Assembly (NCBI RefSeq): GCF_014648555.1
Contig: NZ_BMRI01000028.1
Span: forward strand, 8,588 to 41,512
Origin: Kitasatospora griseola
GTDB taxonomy: Bacteria; Actinomycetota; Actinomycetes; Streptomycetales; Streptomycetaceae
Length of the DNA: 32,925 nt
Direction: 5' to 3'
Shown here: positions 1 through 7,684 of the stretch, one piece after another
Position numbering within the stretch: the stretch's first letter is position 1
Layout: each line of letters starts with the position of its first letter
Made by a program: the position numbers and the translations under genes
Notes under the pieces: model-generated
Seen by the model: the letters and a program-made list of their open reading frames with translations, nothing else
What the model was told of the DNA's origin: nothing
The model's database searches: none

Positions 1-34
1 GCAATTCTTGACAATTGCAGAATGAATGAGACAA

Positions 35-107
35 GCCCCCGTTGTGTAGCGGCCTAGCACGCCGCCCTCTCAAGGCGGTAGCGCCGGTTCGAATCCGGTC
101 GGGGGTA
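35..107 (+). tRNA. tRNA-Glu (anticodon CTC), copy 1
   Basis: This is a 73-nt cloverleaf. The acceptor stem is GCCCCCG/CGGGGGT with a G1:U72 pair and discriminator A. The anticodon stem CCGCC/GGCGG encloses the loop CTCTCAA, which puts anticodon CTC at 69-71 and reads GAG. The T-arm carries GGTTCGAATCC. CCA is not encoded. It is the first of three identical genes repeating every 88 bp and is probably processed from one transcript that ends at the terminator after tRNA-Gln. The promoter probably lies before the window. Confidence 0.97.
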
Positions 108-122
108 CTCATTCAAGCTAGG

Positions 123-195
123 GCCCCCGTTGTGTAGCGGCCTAGCACGCCGCCCTCTCAAGGCGGTAGCGCCGGTTCGAATCCGGTCGGGGGTA
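123..195 (+). tRNA. tRNA-Glu (anticodon CTC), copy 2
   Basis: This gene is base-for-base identical to the copy at 35-107. It is separated from that copy by a 15-nt spacer (CTCATTCAAGCTAGG), which recurs unchanged before copy 3. Sequence identity that extends into the spacer points to recent tandem duplication or continuing gene conversion. Confidence 0.97.
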
Positions 196-210
196 CTCAT
201 TCAAGCTAGG

Positions 211-283
211 GCCCCCGTTGTGTAGCGGCCTAGCACGCCGCCCTCTCAAGGCGGTAGCGCCGGTTCGAATCCGGTCGGGGGTA
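211..283 (+). tRNA. tRNA-Glu (anticodon CTC), copy 3
   Basis: This is the third identical tRNA-Glu gene of the array. The common spacer is lost after it: only four bases (284-287) separate it from tRNA-Gln, so the two transcripts must be cut apart by RNase P and a 3' processing nuclease. Confidence 0.97.
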
Positions 284-287
284 CTTT

Positions 288-359
288 TGGGGTATGGTGT
301 AATTGGCAGCACGAGTGATTCTGGTTCATTTAGTCTAGGTTCGAGTCCTGGTACCCCAG
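288..359 (+). tRNA. tRNA-Gln (anticodon CTG), followed by an encoded CCA
   Basis: The acceptor stem TGGGGTA (288-294) pairs with TACCCCA (352-358), and the discriminator is G359. The anticodon stem AGTGA/TCATT encloses the loop TTCTGGT with anticodon CTG at 321-323, which reads CAG. The T-arm is CTAGG-TTCGAGT-CCTGG. Bases 360-362 encode CCA, unlike the three tRNA-Glu genes upstream. It is the last gene of the tRNA operon. Confidence 0.97.
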
Positions 360-378
360 CCAAACGCTCAGAAAATCA

Positions 379-404
379 AGCTCCGGGAAACCGGGGCTTT
401 TTTT
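379..404 (+). terminator. Rho-independent terminator of the tRNA operon
   Basis: An 8-bp stem (AGCTCCGG/CCGGGGCT, one T:G pair) closes on a GAAA tetraloop and runs into seven T residues at 398-404. This is a textbook intrinsic terminator 17 nt after the tRNA-Gln CCA. The stretch from 405 to the next hairpin at 557 shows no gene. Confidence 0.93.
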
Positions 405-556
405 GCGTTTCCGGCCCACCACCCCACAGGCACCGGCCGGCTGAGCCTGCACCAGGCGCCCCGCCCGCCCTCGCCGCAGCCGGCTCGCAGGGCTTCCCCG
501 CCTCCTCGGTCATCGTGTCCGTTGCCTTCCTCCTCGGTCTCCCGTGAAAACGCGTG

Positions 557-581
557 CGCCCCCGGCGCGGCGCCGGGGGCG
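557..581 (-). terminator. Hairpin terminator after ndgR
   Basis: A perfect 11-bp GC-rich inverted repeat (557-567 and 571-581) has a 3-nt loop. It lies 25 nt beyond the ndgR stop on the minus strand, and the minus-strand sequence beyond it contains a short TTTT run at 547-550. It could also stop read-through arriving from the tRNA operon. Confidence 0.75.
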
Positions 582-606
582 GGTGAAGCGTTGGGGGGTG
601 GTGAGG

Positions 607-1320
607 TCAGCTGCGGCGGAGGGCCTCGGTGAGGCGGTTGGCGGCCTCGATGATGGCCTGGGCGTGGAGGCGGCCGGGGTGGCGGGTGAGCCGTTCGATG
701 GGGCCGGAGACGGAGACCGCGGCGACGACGCGGTTGGAGGGGCCGCGGACGGGGGCGGAGACCGAGGCGACGCCGGGCTCGCGTTCGCCGATGGACTGGG
801 CCCAGCCGCGGCGGCGGACGCCGCTGAGCGCGGTGGCGGTGAACCGGGCGCCCTGGAGCCCGCGGTGGAGGCGCTCGGGCTCCTCCCAGGCGAGCAGGAC
901 CTGGGCGGCGGAGCCGGCCTTCATCGGAAGGGTGGAGCCGACCGGCACGGTGTCGCGCAGGCCCGAGAGGCGCTCGGCGGCGGCCACGCAGATGCGCATC
1001 TCGCCCTGGCGGCGGTACAGCTGGGCGCTCTCGCCGGTGACGTCCCGCAGGTGCGTGAGCACCGGGCCGGCGGCGGCGAGGAGACGGTCCTCGCCTGCGG
1101 CGGCGGAGAGTTCGGCGAGTCGGGGGCCGAGAATGAAGCGGCCCTGCATGTCCCTGGTGACCAGGCGGTGGTGTTCGAGTGCGACGGCGAGTCGGTGGGC
1201 GGTGGGCCGGGCCAGACCGGTGGCGGCGACCAGCCCCGCCAACGTGGCGGGGCCCGACTCCAGTGCGCTCAGCACCAGAGCGGCCTTGTCGAGAACGCCG
1301 ACGCCGCTAGTGTTGTCCAT
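607..1320 (-). CDS. ndgR: IclR-family regulator NdgR (leucine and amino-acid metabolism)
   Basis: This 237-residue protein is very close to S. coelicolor NdgR / S. clavuligerus AreB as I know them. An N-terminal winged HTH (about residues 10-65, with [17 protein letters not shown] as recognition region) is followed by an IclR effector domain containing [16 protein letters not shown] and [16 protein letters not shown]. The start is set at the ATG of [15 protein letters not shown], which matches the family N terminus; an in-frame ATG seven codons upstream is less likely. The gene is divergent from leuC across 234 bp. Proteins of this family bind the ndgR-leuC intergenic region and control leuCD and other amino-acid genes, so leucine-pathway control and autoregulation are expected. 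That role comes from family knowledge. Confidence 0.95.
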   Translation of the reverse strand: MDNTSGVGVLDKAALVLSALESGPATLAGLVAATGLARPTAHRLAVALEHHRLVTRDMQGRFILGPRLAELSAAAGEDRLLAAAGPVLTHLRDVTGESAQLYRRQGEMRICVAAAERLSGLRDTVPVGSTLPMKAGSAAQVLLAWEEPERLHRGLQGARFTATALSGVRRRGWAQSIGEREPGVASVSAPVRGPSNRVVAAVSVSGPIERLTRHPGRLHAQAIIEAANRLTEALRRS

Positions 1321-1334
1321 GTCTCGATACTGCA

Positions 1335-1351
1335 GTCTCAATCAGCGAGAC
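1335..1351. promoter_or_regulatory. Inverted repeat in the ndgR-leuC intergenic region, candidate NdgR operator
   Basis: GTCTC and GAGAC are separated by 7 nt, 15-31 bp upstream of the ndgR start and in the divergent promoter region. IclR proteins bind short palindromes in such places, so this is a reasonable candidate for NdgR binding. The arms are only 5 bp and I do not recall a consensus that would settle it. Confidence 0.35.
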
Positions 1352-1523
1352 GCAAGTTCAATCTTCCGAGAAAACCGCCACTCTGGAGTCAGCAGCCCGG
1401 GAGAACACCCAGCGCGGAGCCGTCACCCCGGTGTCCGCATGCTGGACGGTCCGGCGTGCAGGTCACGATGCCGAGCGAGCCTCACAGGGCGGCACGGGAC
1501 AAGACCTCGACGATCACGAGAAG

Positions 1524-1541
1524 GCCGGCAGAGCGGCCGGC
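1524..1541 (+). promoter_or_regulatory. Hairpin next to the leuC ribosome-binding site
   Basis: GCCGGC (1524-1529) and GCCGGC (1536-1541) form a 6-bp stem with a 6-nt loop. The stem ends one base before the strong Shine-Dalgarno GGAGGG (1543-1548), which precedes the leuC ATG at 1555. A structure this close could hinder ribosome loading. I looked for a leucine-rich leader peptide in 1352-1554 and found none, so classical leucine attenuation is not supported. Confidence 0.3.
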
Positions 1542-1554
1542 TGGAGGGAATCCG

Positions 1555-2976
<1,422 letters not shown>

Positions 2977-2979
2977 GCC

Positions 2980-3576
2980 ATGGAGAAGTTCACCACCCAC
3001 ACCGGCCGCGCCGTCCCGCTGCGCCGCTCGAACGTGGACACCGACCAGATCATCCCGGCGCACTGGCTGAAGAAGGTCACCCGCTCCGGCTTCGAGGACG
3101 GCCTGTTCGAGGCCTGGCGCAAGGACGAGGAGTTCGTCCTCAACCGCCCCGAGCGCCAGGGCGCCACGGTGCTGGTGGCCGGCCCCGAGTTCGGCACCGG
3201 CTCGTCCCGCGAGCACGCCGTCTGGGCGCTGCAGAACTACGGTTTCCAGGCCGTCGTCTCCTCGCGGTTCGCCGACATCTTCCGCGGCAACTCGCTGAAG
3301 AACGGCCTGCTGACGGTGGTCCTGCCGCAGGAGACCGTGGAACGGCTCTGGGAGTTGACGGAGGCCGACCCGACCGCGGAGATCACCGTCGACCTGGAGG
3401 CCCGCGAGGTCCGGGCGGCGAACATCACCGCTCCGTTCGAGCTGGACGACAACGTTCGCTGGCGGCTGCTGAACGGTCTGGACGACATCAGCATCACGCT
3501 GCAGAACGAGGCCGATGTCGCCGCGTTCGAAGCGAAGCGCCCGGGCTACAAGCCGCGTACCCTCCCGGTCGTCTGA
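2980..3576 (+). CDS. leuD: 3-isopropylmalate dehydratase small subunit
   Basis: This 198-residue swivelling subunit completes the LeuCD isomerase. It starts with [20 protein letters not shown] and contains [14 protein letters not shown], the glycine/serine substrate loop [17 protein letters not shown], and the [16 protein letters not shown] segment typical of actinobacterial LeuD. It begins 3 nt after the leuC stop, with the ribosome-binding sequence GTGGAGG inside the end of leuC, so translation is probably coupled. A strong terminator follows 28 nt after the stop. Confidence 0.97.
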   Translation: MEKFTTHTGRAVPLRRSNVDTDQIIPAHWLKKVTRSGFEDGLFEAWRKDEEFVLNRPERQGATVLVAGPEFGTGSSREHAVWALQNYGFQAVVSSRFADIFRGNSLKNGLLTVVLPQETVERLWELTEADPTAEITVDLEAREVRAANITAPFELDDNVRWRLLNGLDDISITLQNEADVAAFEAKRPGYKPRTLPVV

Positions 3577-3603
3577 GTGACGGCATTCTGACGGTCCGAC
3601 AAC

Positions 3604-3632
3604 AAGACCCGCCCCCCTCCGGGGCGGGTCTT
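3604..3632 (+). terminator. Terminator after leuD
   Basis: A perfect 12-bp stem (AAGACCCGCCCC/GGGGCGGGTCTT) has a 5-nt loop and ends in a short T-containing tail (TTCGTTGTT). It closes the leuCD operon. Confidence 0.9.
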
Positions 3633-3674
3633 CGTTGTTCGCAGGGGAGTTCGTCAGCCGTGAATAGACCCTGG

Positions 3675-3704
3675 TTCAGCGCAACTGCGCACAGATGGCA
3701 CAAT
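3675..3704 (+). promoter_or_regulatory. Promoter for the leaderless gene at 3711
   Basis: TTCAGC (3675-3680), an 18-bp spacer and CACAAT (3699-3704) make a plausible HrdB-type promoter. Only six bases separate the -10 box from the ATG at 3711 and no Shine-Dalgarno is present, so transcription should begin at or next to the start codon. Confidence 0.5.
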
Positions 3705-3710
3705 CGTTGC

Positions 3711-4001
3711 ATGCACCACAACCCCGAACCGCCGTACCCGGGTGGCGAACCCGCGTTCGCGGAGGGTCGGGACAGTGCTGCCGACTCGGAAGTCACCCTG
3801 CTCCACGCACTGGTGGCCGAGCGGTTGAAGCAAGCCCACGCCCGCGTTCACGCGCTGAACGTGTCGACGGACGCAAAGACCGCTCTCACCCGACAACTGC
3901 TGATCGTCACCGAGACCGCCAAGCGTGATCTCCCGGAGGCGGCACGGCGGTTGAGTCGCTTTGTGCAGGACCTCGACGAGGGGCGGATGCCGCCCCGGTG
4001 A
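3711..4001 (+). CDS. Small conserved hypothetical protein, probably leaderless
   Basis: This is a 96-residue protein of unknown function lying between leuD and hupS, a position where Streptomyces genomes carry a small hypothetical gene. The first 30 residues are acidic and low in complexity. Residues 35-90 (for example LVAERLKQAHARVHALN and ETAKRDLPEAARRLSRFVQDLDEG) look like two or three amphipathic helices, suggesting a small helical bundle or a protein-interaction module. No signal peptide or membrane segment is seen. The ATG has no ribosome-binding site and sits 6 nt after a -10-like box. It has its own promoter and terminates before the separate hupS promoter. Confidence 0.75.
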   Translation: MHHNPEPPYPGGEPAFAEGRDSAADSEVTLLHALVAERLKQAHARVHALNVSTDAKTALTRQLLIVTETAKRDLPEAARRLSRFVQDLDEGRMPPR

Positions 4002-4055
4002 GCTCCTCCATGCGCAAATACGTTGCGACACTAGGGTGATTCACGCGTTTGGTAA

Positions 4056-4084
4056 TTGAAAGTCCGCAGATACATACCTAACGT
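4056..4084 (+). promoter_or_regulatory. hupS promoter
   Basis: TTGAAA (4056-4061), a 17-bp spacer and TAACGT (4079-4084) fit the principal-sigma consensus well, inside an unusually AT-rich stretch for this genome. The expected transcript start is near 4091, leaving a 5' leader of about 44 nt before the GTG at 4135. Confidence 0.6.
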
Positions 4085-4134
4085 GCGAAAAGAACGGATG
4101 GAATCATCCGGCGCCCGTTTCCGAAGGGGAAGAC

Positions 4135-4773
4135 GTGAACAAGGCTCAGCTTGTCGAAGCGGTGGCCGAGCAGCTGGGCGGTCGCAAGGCTGCCGCAGAG
4201 GCCGTCGACGCAGTGCTCGACACCATGGTGCGTGCCGTCGTGGCGGGTGACCGGGTGTCGGTCACCGGTTTCGGCACCTTCGAGAAGGTGGAGCGCTCGG
4301 CGCGCTTCGCCCGCAACCCGCAGACCGGTGAGCGGGTCAAGGTCAAGAAGACCGCGGTGCCGCGGTTCCGCCCGGGCCAGGGCTTCAAGGACCTCGTCTC
4401 CGGCAGCAAGAAGCTGCCGAAGGACGGCCCGTCCGTGAAGAAGGCGCCCAAGGGCTCGCTGACCCCGGGCAAGTCCGGTGTGGCCGCCACCCCGGCCGCC
4501 AAGCGCGCCGCCACCAAGCGCGCCGCTGCCGCCGCCCCGGCGACCAAGAAGACCGCTGCGAAGAAGACGGCCACCACCGCGGCCAAGAAGACCGCCACCA
4601 CGGCGGCGAAGAAGACCACCGCGGTCAAGAAGGCCACCACCGCCAAGACCACCGCGGCGAAGAAGACCACCACCGCGGCCGCCACCAAGAAGGCCGCCGC
4701 CGCCAAGAAGACCGCTCCGGCGAAGAAGACCACCGCGCGCAAGACCACGGCGCGCAAGTCCACCGCCAAGTAG
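4135..4773 (+). CDS. hupS: HU-family nucleoid protein with lysine-rich C-terminal tail (HupS type)
   Basis: Residues 1 to about 93 form a standard HU domain, starting NKAQLVEAVAEQLGG, with the signature GFGTFEKVERSARFARNPQTGE and the DNA-binding arm. Residues 94-212 are an Ala/Lys/Thr-rich tail made of many KKTA, AAKK and ARKTTARK blocks, resembling eukaryotic histone H1. Of the two HU paralogues of Streptomyces, the tailed one is HupS, which is linked to sporulation-associated nucleoid compaction; that role is family knowledge. The start is GTG with AGGGGA 4 nt upstream. The gene has its own promoter and a downstream hairpin. The tail is the most repetitive coding DNA in the window. Confidence 0.95.
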   Translation: MNKAQLVEAVAEQLGGRKAAAEAVDAVLDTMVRAVVAGDRVSVTGFGTFEKVERSARFARNPQTGERVKVKKTAVPRFRPGQGFKDLVSGSKKLPKDGPSVKKAPKGSLTPGKSGVAATPAAKRAATKRAAAAAPATKKTAAKKTATTAAKKTATTAAKKTTAVKKATTAKTTAAKKTTTAAATKKAAAAKKTAPAKKTTARKTTARKSTAK

Positions 4774-4857
4774 TCGCACCGAGCCCGGTGCCGGACCAGC
4801 CGGCGCCGGGGCGGCCAGGCCGTGACGGCCCCACGCCAGGGAACCCGGACCTCCGGA

Positions 4858-4887
4858 GGCCCCGGACCGGGGCCGTCGCGGCCTTTT
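4858..4887 (+). terminator. Terminator after hupS
   Basis: Two overlapping hairpins are possible. GGCCCCGG-A-CCGGGGCC spans 4858-4874, and GGCC-GTCGC-GGCC (4871-4883) runs directly into TTTT (4884-4887). The second has the classic terminator shape. The convergent frameshifted gntR gene ends at 4979, so the hairpin also separates those units. Confidence 0.7.
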
Positions 4888-4978
4888 CGCGTCCGGGAGA
4901 AGGATCGTTCGGGCACCCGTCGAAGTGCTGCGGCCGAGCGATCGCGGCCGGTCCGGAAATGCGCCGGGCCGGACGGAA

Positions 4979-5720
4979 TTACTCCGGCTGTTCCACCGGC
5001 AGGTCGTAGATGATCTCCCAGCGGGAATCCGGAATCACCAGATCCGCGGTCTCCACCGGTCGGCCGGAGTCGTCCAGATACGTCCGCTCGACCAGCATCA
5101 CGGGATCGCCCGCGCCGATCCCCAGCAGATTCGCCTGCTCCGGCGTCGCCCCGCCCGGGACGCGGCCGCTCCTCGGCGCGCACCACCCGGACCCCGATCG
5201 AGGCCATCCGCTCCACCACTCCCCGCCCGCTCAGCGGCCCCAAGTCCGGTAGCAGGATGGGAGTTCCGTCGGTGATCGCCATCGGCTCCCAGGACTCGGC
5301 GAGTTGGACCGGCTTGTGCTCCAGCATGAACTCGTAGCGGGTGTGGACCGTCAACTCGCCCGGCTCGATGCCCAGTCGGCGCGCGACCGCGGGCGGCGGC
5401 TCCACCCGGGCCTCGCTGTGCGCGTCCCAACTCCCGTTCGGCACGGCGGTAGCGGGGAACGCGTCGACCGTCCGGGCGCGCCGCATCGGACGCCGCTCCA
5501 CCGGCTCGCGCAGATACGTCCCCGAACCCGCCCGGCCCTCCAACAGGCCTTCGGCGATGAGGACTTCCTGCGCCCGCTGGAGCACGTTGGCGCCCACGCC
5601 GTAGCTCACGGCCAGCTGCGCACGGGACGGCAGCCGCTCGCCGATCGCCCACTCGCCGTCCGCCACCCGGCGGCGCAGGTGGTCCGCGATGCGGAGGTAC
5701 GGCGGGTCCTGTGAGGGCAT
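4979..5720 (-). pseudogene. GntR/HutC-family regulator (UTRA domain) with a one-base frameshift
   Basis: The N-terminal part begins MPSQDPPYLRIADHLRRRVA and carries a GntR winged helix (about residues 5-72, with GERLPSRAQLAVSYGVGANV and GRAGSGTYL). The UTRA effector domain follows (TVHTRYEFMLEHKPVQLAES). In that frame the family-like sequence stops making sense after VVRAEERPRP. It resumes one base out of register as ATPEQANLLGIGAGDPVML and YLDDSGRPVETADLVIP, ending at a TAA at 4979-4981. The span is 742 nt, one more than a multiple of three, so a single extra base between about 5145 and 5180, in a G/C-rich run, explains it. Without it the product would be about 246 residues, a normal HutC length. 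A real mutation and an assembly error look the same here. The start has no strong Shine-Dalgarno. Confidence 0.8.
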
Positions 5721-5779
5721 CTGGCATCTCCCGGCGGAAGGCGAGACCTGCCGGATTGCGGCAGGACGGGTGATTCAGC

Positions 5780-5822
5780 TTGACAATCTAATGCATCAGG
5801 TGGAATCTAATGGCTTAGATTC
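5780..5822. promoter_or_regulatory. Palindromic operator and promoter between gntR and the two-gene unit
   Basis: A perfect 8-bp inverted repeat, GAATCTAA-TGGC-TTAGATTC, lies at 5803-5822. Its half-site AATCTAATG recurs as a direct repeat at 5785-5793, 19 bp upstream. A consensus -35 box TTGACA (5780-5785) precedes it, and the left arm of the palindrome falls where the -10 should lie. The right arm also contains TAGATT (5816-5821), a good -10 sequence. HutC-type regulators commonly bind such palindromes in their own divergent promoter region, so binding by the adjacent GntR protein is inferred. Confidence 0.65.
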
Positions 5823-5862
5823 ACCTTGCGTGATCGGCCGACTTCGGGGGAGAGGGCGTGGC

Positions 5863-6108
5863 GTGCGAACCACCAGGGTGTTCGACCTTGCCTCCAGGCT
5901 CGCCGCCGCCACCGGAGCCGAAGCCCGGATCCGCCGCCTCCCCGGCGGCGGCCACCGGATCGAAGCCACCCTCCCCGGAAACCCGGACGCCGAGGTCCAC
6001 CTGGTGCTCCTCGACGTCCTCACCGAGGCCGACCGCTACGGCCATCGTCACACCGCCCGGTCCCACACCGTCTGGGCCGAACTCGACCCGCCACAGGAGC
6101 CGCCGTGA
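5863..6108 (+). CDS. Small protein of unknown function, first gene of the GntR-linked pair
   Basis: I do not recognise this 81-residue protein. It has no signal peptide or membrane segment. The sequence reads as a short helix (VFDLASRLAAATG) followed by alternating strands (ARIRRLPGGGHRIEATLP, AEVHLVLLDVL) and a polar end. The GTG start was chosen because GGGGGAGAGGG (5846-5856) lies 6 nt upstream; earlier starts in the frame lie in or before the operator. Its stop overlaps the next start in a GTGA arrangement, so the two genes are translationally coupled. It is divergent from the frameshifted GntR gene and sits in a stretch that I believe is variable between hupS and cofC. Confidence 0.7.
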   Translation: MRTTRVFDLASRLAAATGAEARIRRLPGGGHRIEATLPGNPDAEVHLVLLDVLTEADRYGHRHTARSHTVWAELDPPQEPP

Positions 6109-6461
6109 AGGGCCAGCAGTCCGGATACGCCGTCAGCATCGAAGGCATCACCGAATCGGCCTCGTTCCTCTCCCTCGCCGACGCGCTCGCCTCGCTCTGG
6201 GGCACCCTCCGGACGCTTCCGCTCGGGTGGACGCAGTACGAGGCCTACCGCTACTTCTTCGGGCCGGGCGCCGCGCAGCGCACCGAGAGCTTCCTGCTCC
6301 GGGACGGCCACCTGATGCTGAGCTTCGTCCTGCTCGGCCAGACCCGGCTGATCCGGGTGGTCCCCACCGCGGCGGGTCCGCTGCAAGTCGCCCCGAAACG
6401 CCTGGAGTTGCTCAACACTCCGGCCGTCATGGCGCTCTGCCTGCGCAAGTCGGCGGCGTAG
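6105..6461 (+). CDS. Protein of unknown function, second gene of the GntR-linked pair
   Basis: I do not recognise this 118-residue protein. It begins at GTG 6105, overlapping the upstream stop by 4 nt. The sequence alternates predicted strands and helices (GYAVSIEGITESASFLSLAD, LASLWGTLRTLPLG, RLIRVVPTAAGPLQVAPKRL), consistent with a small soluble alpha/beta domain. There are no cysteine clusters, nucleotide-binding loops or membrane segments. Coupling to the preceding gene suggests that the two products act together, perhaps as subunits, and the neighbouring regulator suggests effector control; both points are inference from context. It is followed by a 71-bp gap to the convergent cofC gene. 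Confidence 0.7.
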   Translation: MKGQQSGYAVSIEGITESASFLSLADALASLWGTLRTLPLGWTQYEAYRYFFGPGAAQRTESFLLRDGHLMLSFVLLGQTRLIRVVPTAAGPLQVAPKRLELLNTPAVMALCLRKSAA

Positions 6462-6532
6462 CCCGCCCGGAGGCGCACCTCGCCCGCGGATCGGTCCGAA
6501 GTCCCGTACGCCCGGCGGTTCCCGACGGAGCG

Positions 6533-7459
6533 TCAGGCGGACTCGGGGTCCGGGAAGGTGGGGAGGGTGAGGAAGGTGACGCGCCGGGCGGCGCCCTCGC
6601 CCGTGGTGCGGATGCGCAGGCGCTGGCCGGGGCGGAGGAGCCGCAGGCCGCCGGCGTCGAAGGCCGGGGCGTCGAAGGGGACGGGAGTGCCGTCGTCGAG
6701 CAGGACCGAGCCGGAGCGGGTCGTGGGGTCGAAGGTGAACGCGGTGGCCTGCATGGGAAGCAGCATAGAGCTTCGGAGCAGGGCGCCGGTGGCCGGGCCG
6801 AGGCCGAGTCGGAGGGCGTCGGCCAGGTCCTCGGGGGTGTCGACGTCGCGCCGGACGGACGGCACGTCGGGGAGCCGGAGTTCGGCCGCCCCGCCGGCCG
6901 CGTGGCGTCGCCGGGAGTCGGGCCCGAAGGCCGGCCGCAGCGGGACGCCGGGCGGGCCGGCCAGCAGGACGGTCCCGGTGCCGGGGGTGTCCGCGAGGAA
7001 GGCCCGGCCGTGCGGGAGCGCGGCGGCGAGGACGCGGGCGAGCTCGGCGGGCCGCAGCGCCGGCAGGTCCGCGGAGAGGGTGGCGACGGGGGAGTGCGGG
7101 TGCAGCCGGTGCGCCGCGCCACTGCCGTGCGAGAGCGCCGGGTTGAGCCCGTCGCCGGGTTCGTCGTCGAGGACGGTCGCCCCCAGCGCGCGCAGCGCAC
7201 CGGTGGCGCGCGGATCCCGTCCCACCACCAACACCCGTTCGACCGTCGGGCAGGCGAGCGCCGCGGCGACGGTGTCGAGCGCGAAGGCGAGGGCCAGCCG
7301 GGGCCGTAGCGCACCCAGTGCGGCGAGCCGGCTCTTGGCCTCGGCCAGCGGCTTGACCGGGACGACCAGGGTCCAGCCGAGCCGCGGAGCCGCACGGTCC
7401 GGGCCCGGCCCCGGGGCGGACGGGCGGACGGTGGCTGGGCGTACGGTGTCCTCTGTCAT
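6533..7459 (-). CDS. cofC: CofC/FbiD guanylyltransferase (coenzyme F420) with a cold-shock-like C-terminal extension
   Basis: Residues 1 to about 230 match the CofC/FbiD nucleotidyltransferase, which joins GTP to 2-phospholactate (phosphoenolpyruvate in mycobacteria) to start coenzyme F420 assembly. Visible motifs are VVPVKPLAEAKSRLA, LSADLPAL, FLADTPGTGTVLLAG, LRPAFGPDS and RRDVDTPEDL. The reading frame then continues without a stop into about 73 residues starting MQATAFTFDP and including GSVLLDDGTPVPFDA and LRLLRPGQRLRI, which resemble a cold-shock/OB fold. The region may therefore be a fusion or two overlapping genes, with the second starting at 6754 or 6766. The start at 7459 was preferred because CACAAT lies 7 nt upstream with no Shine-Dalgarno (leaderless); ATG 7468 is the alternative. 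Confidence 0.85.
   Translation of the reverse strand: MTEDTVRPATVRPSAPGPGPDRAAPRLGWTLVVPVKPLAEAKSRLAALGALRPRLALAFALDTVAAALACPTVERVLVVGRDPRATGALRALGATVLDDEPGDGLNPALSHGSGAAHRLHPHSPVATLSADLPALRPAELARVLAAALPHGRAFLADTPGTGTVLLAGPPGVPLRPAFGPDSRRRHAAGGAAELRLPDVPSVRRDVDTPEDLADALRLGLGPATGALLRSSMLLPMQATAFTFDPTTRSGSVLLDDGTPVPFDAPAFDAGGLRLLRPGQRLRIRTTGEGAARRVTFLTLPTFPDPESA
6754..6767 (-). promoter_or_regulatory. Possible internal promoter and leaderless start for the cold-shock-like segment
   Basis: Inside cofC, TATGCT (minus strand, 6767-6762) is followed after 7 nt by the in-frame ATG at 6754 that begins MQATAFTFDP. No Shine-Dalgarno is present. The arrangement matches the leaderless starts elsewhere in the window, so a separate 73-residue protein may be made from 6533-6754. 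The -35 region is weak. Confidence 0.35.
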
Positions 7460-7684
7460 CGGCGTCATTGTGACGTCGGCCGGGGAGGCCTGGCCAGCGG
7501 TTCCGGGGTGTTCGGGCCGTCGGCGGGGCACTGGTCGGCCGGTGGTGGTGGTGGCTGCTCGACACGGACTTCCCTCGCGGGTGAGACTGGTCGGCGCCTC
7601 GGAGCCGCTGCCCGGCCTCCGGCGAGGGAGAGAGACCAGCGGCACCGCCCGGGCGGGACGCCGCGCGAAAGAGGAGGAGCTGGG

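Noticed and set aside
1..34. TTGACA at 8-13 as the -35 box of the tRNA operon promoter
   Set aside because: A -10 box 17 bp later would fall at 31-36, at the first tRNA base, so it cannot start that transcript. The hexamer lies in the loop of a small inverted repeat (GCAATT/AATTGC). The true promoter is probably upstream of the window.
142..363. Reading frame opposite the tRNA genes
   Set aside because: It simply reads the reverse complement of tandem tRNA genes.
4500..4770. Tandem DNA repeats in hupS as a CRISPR or satellite array
   Set aside because: The repetition comes from codons of the Lys/Ala/Thr-rich protein tail; units are short and irregular, without unique spacers.
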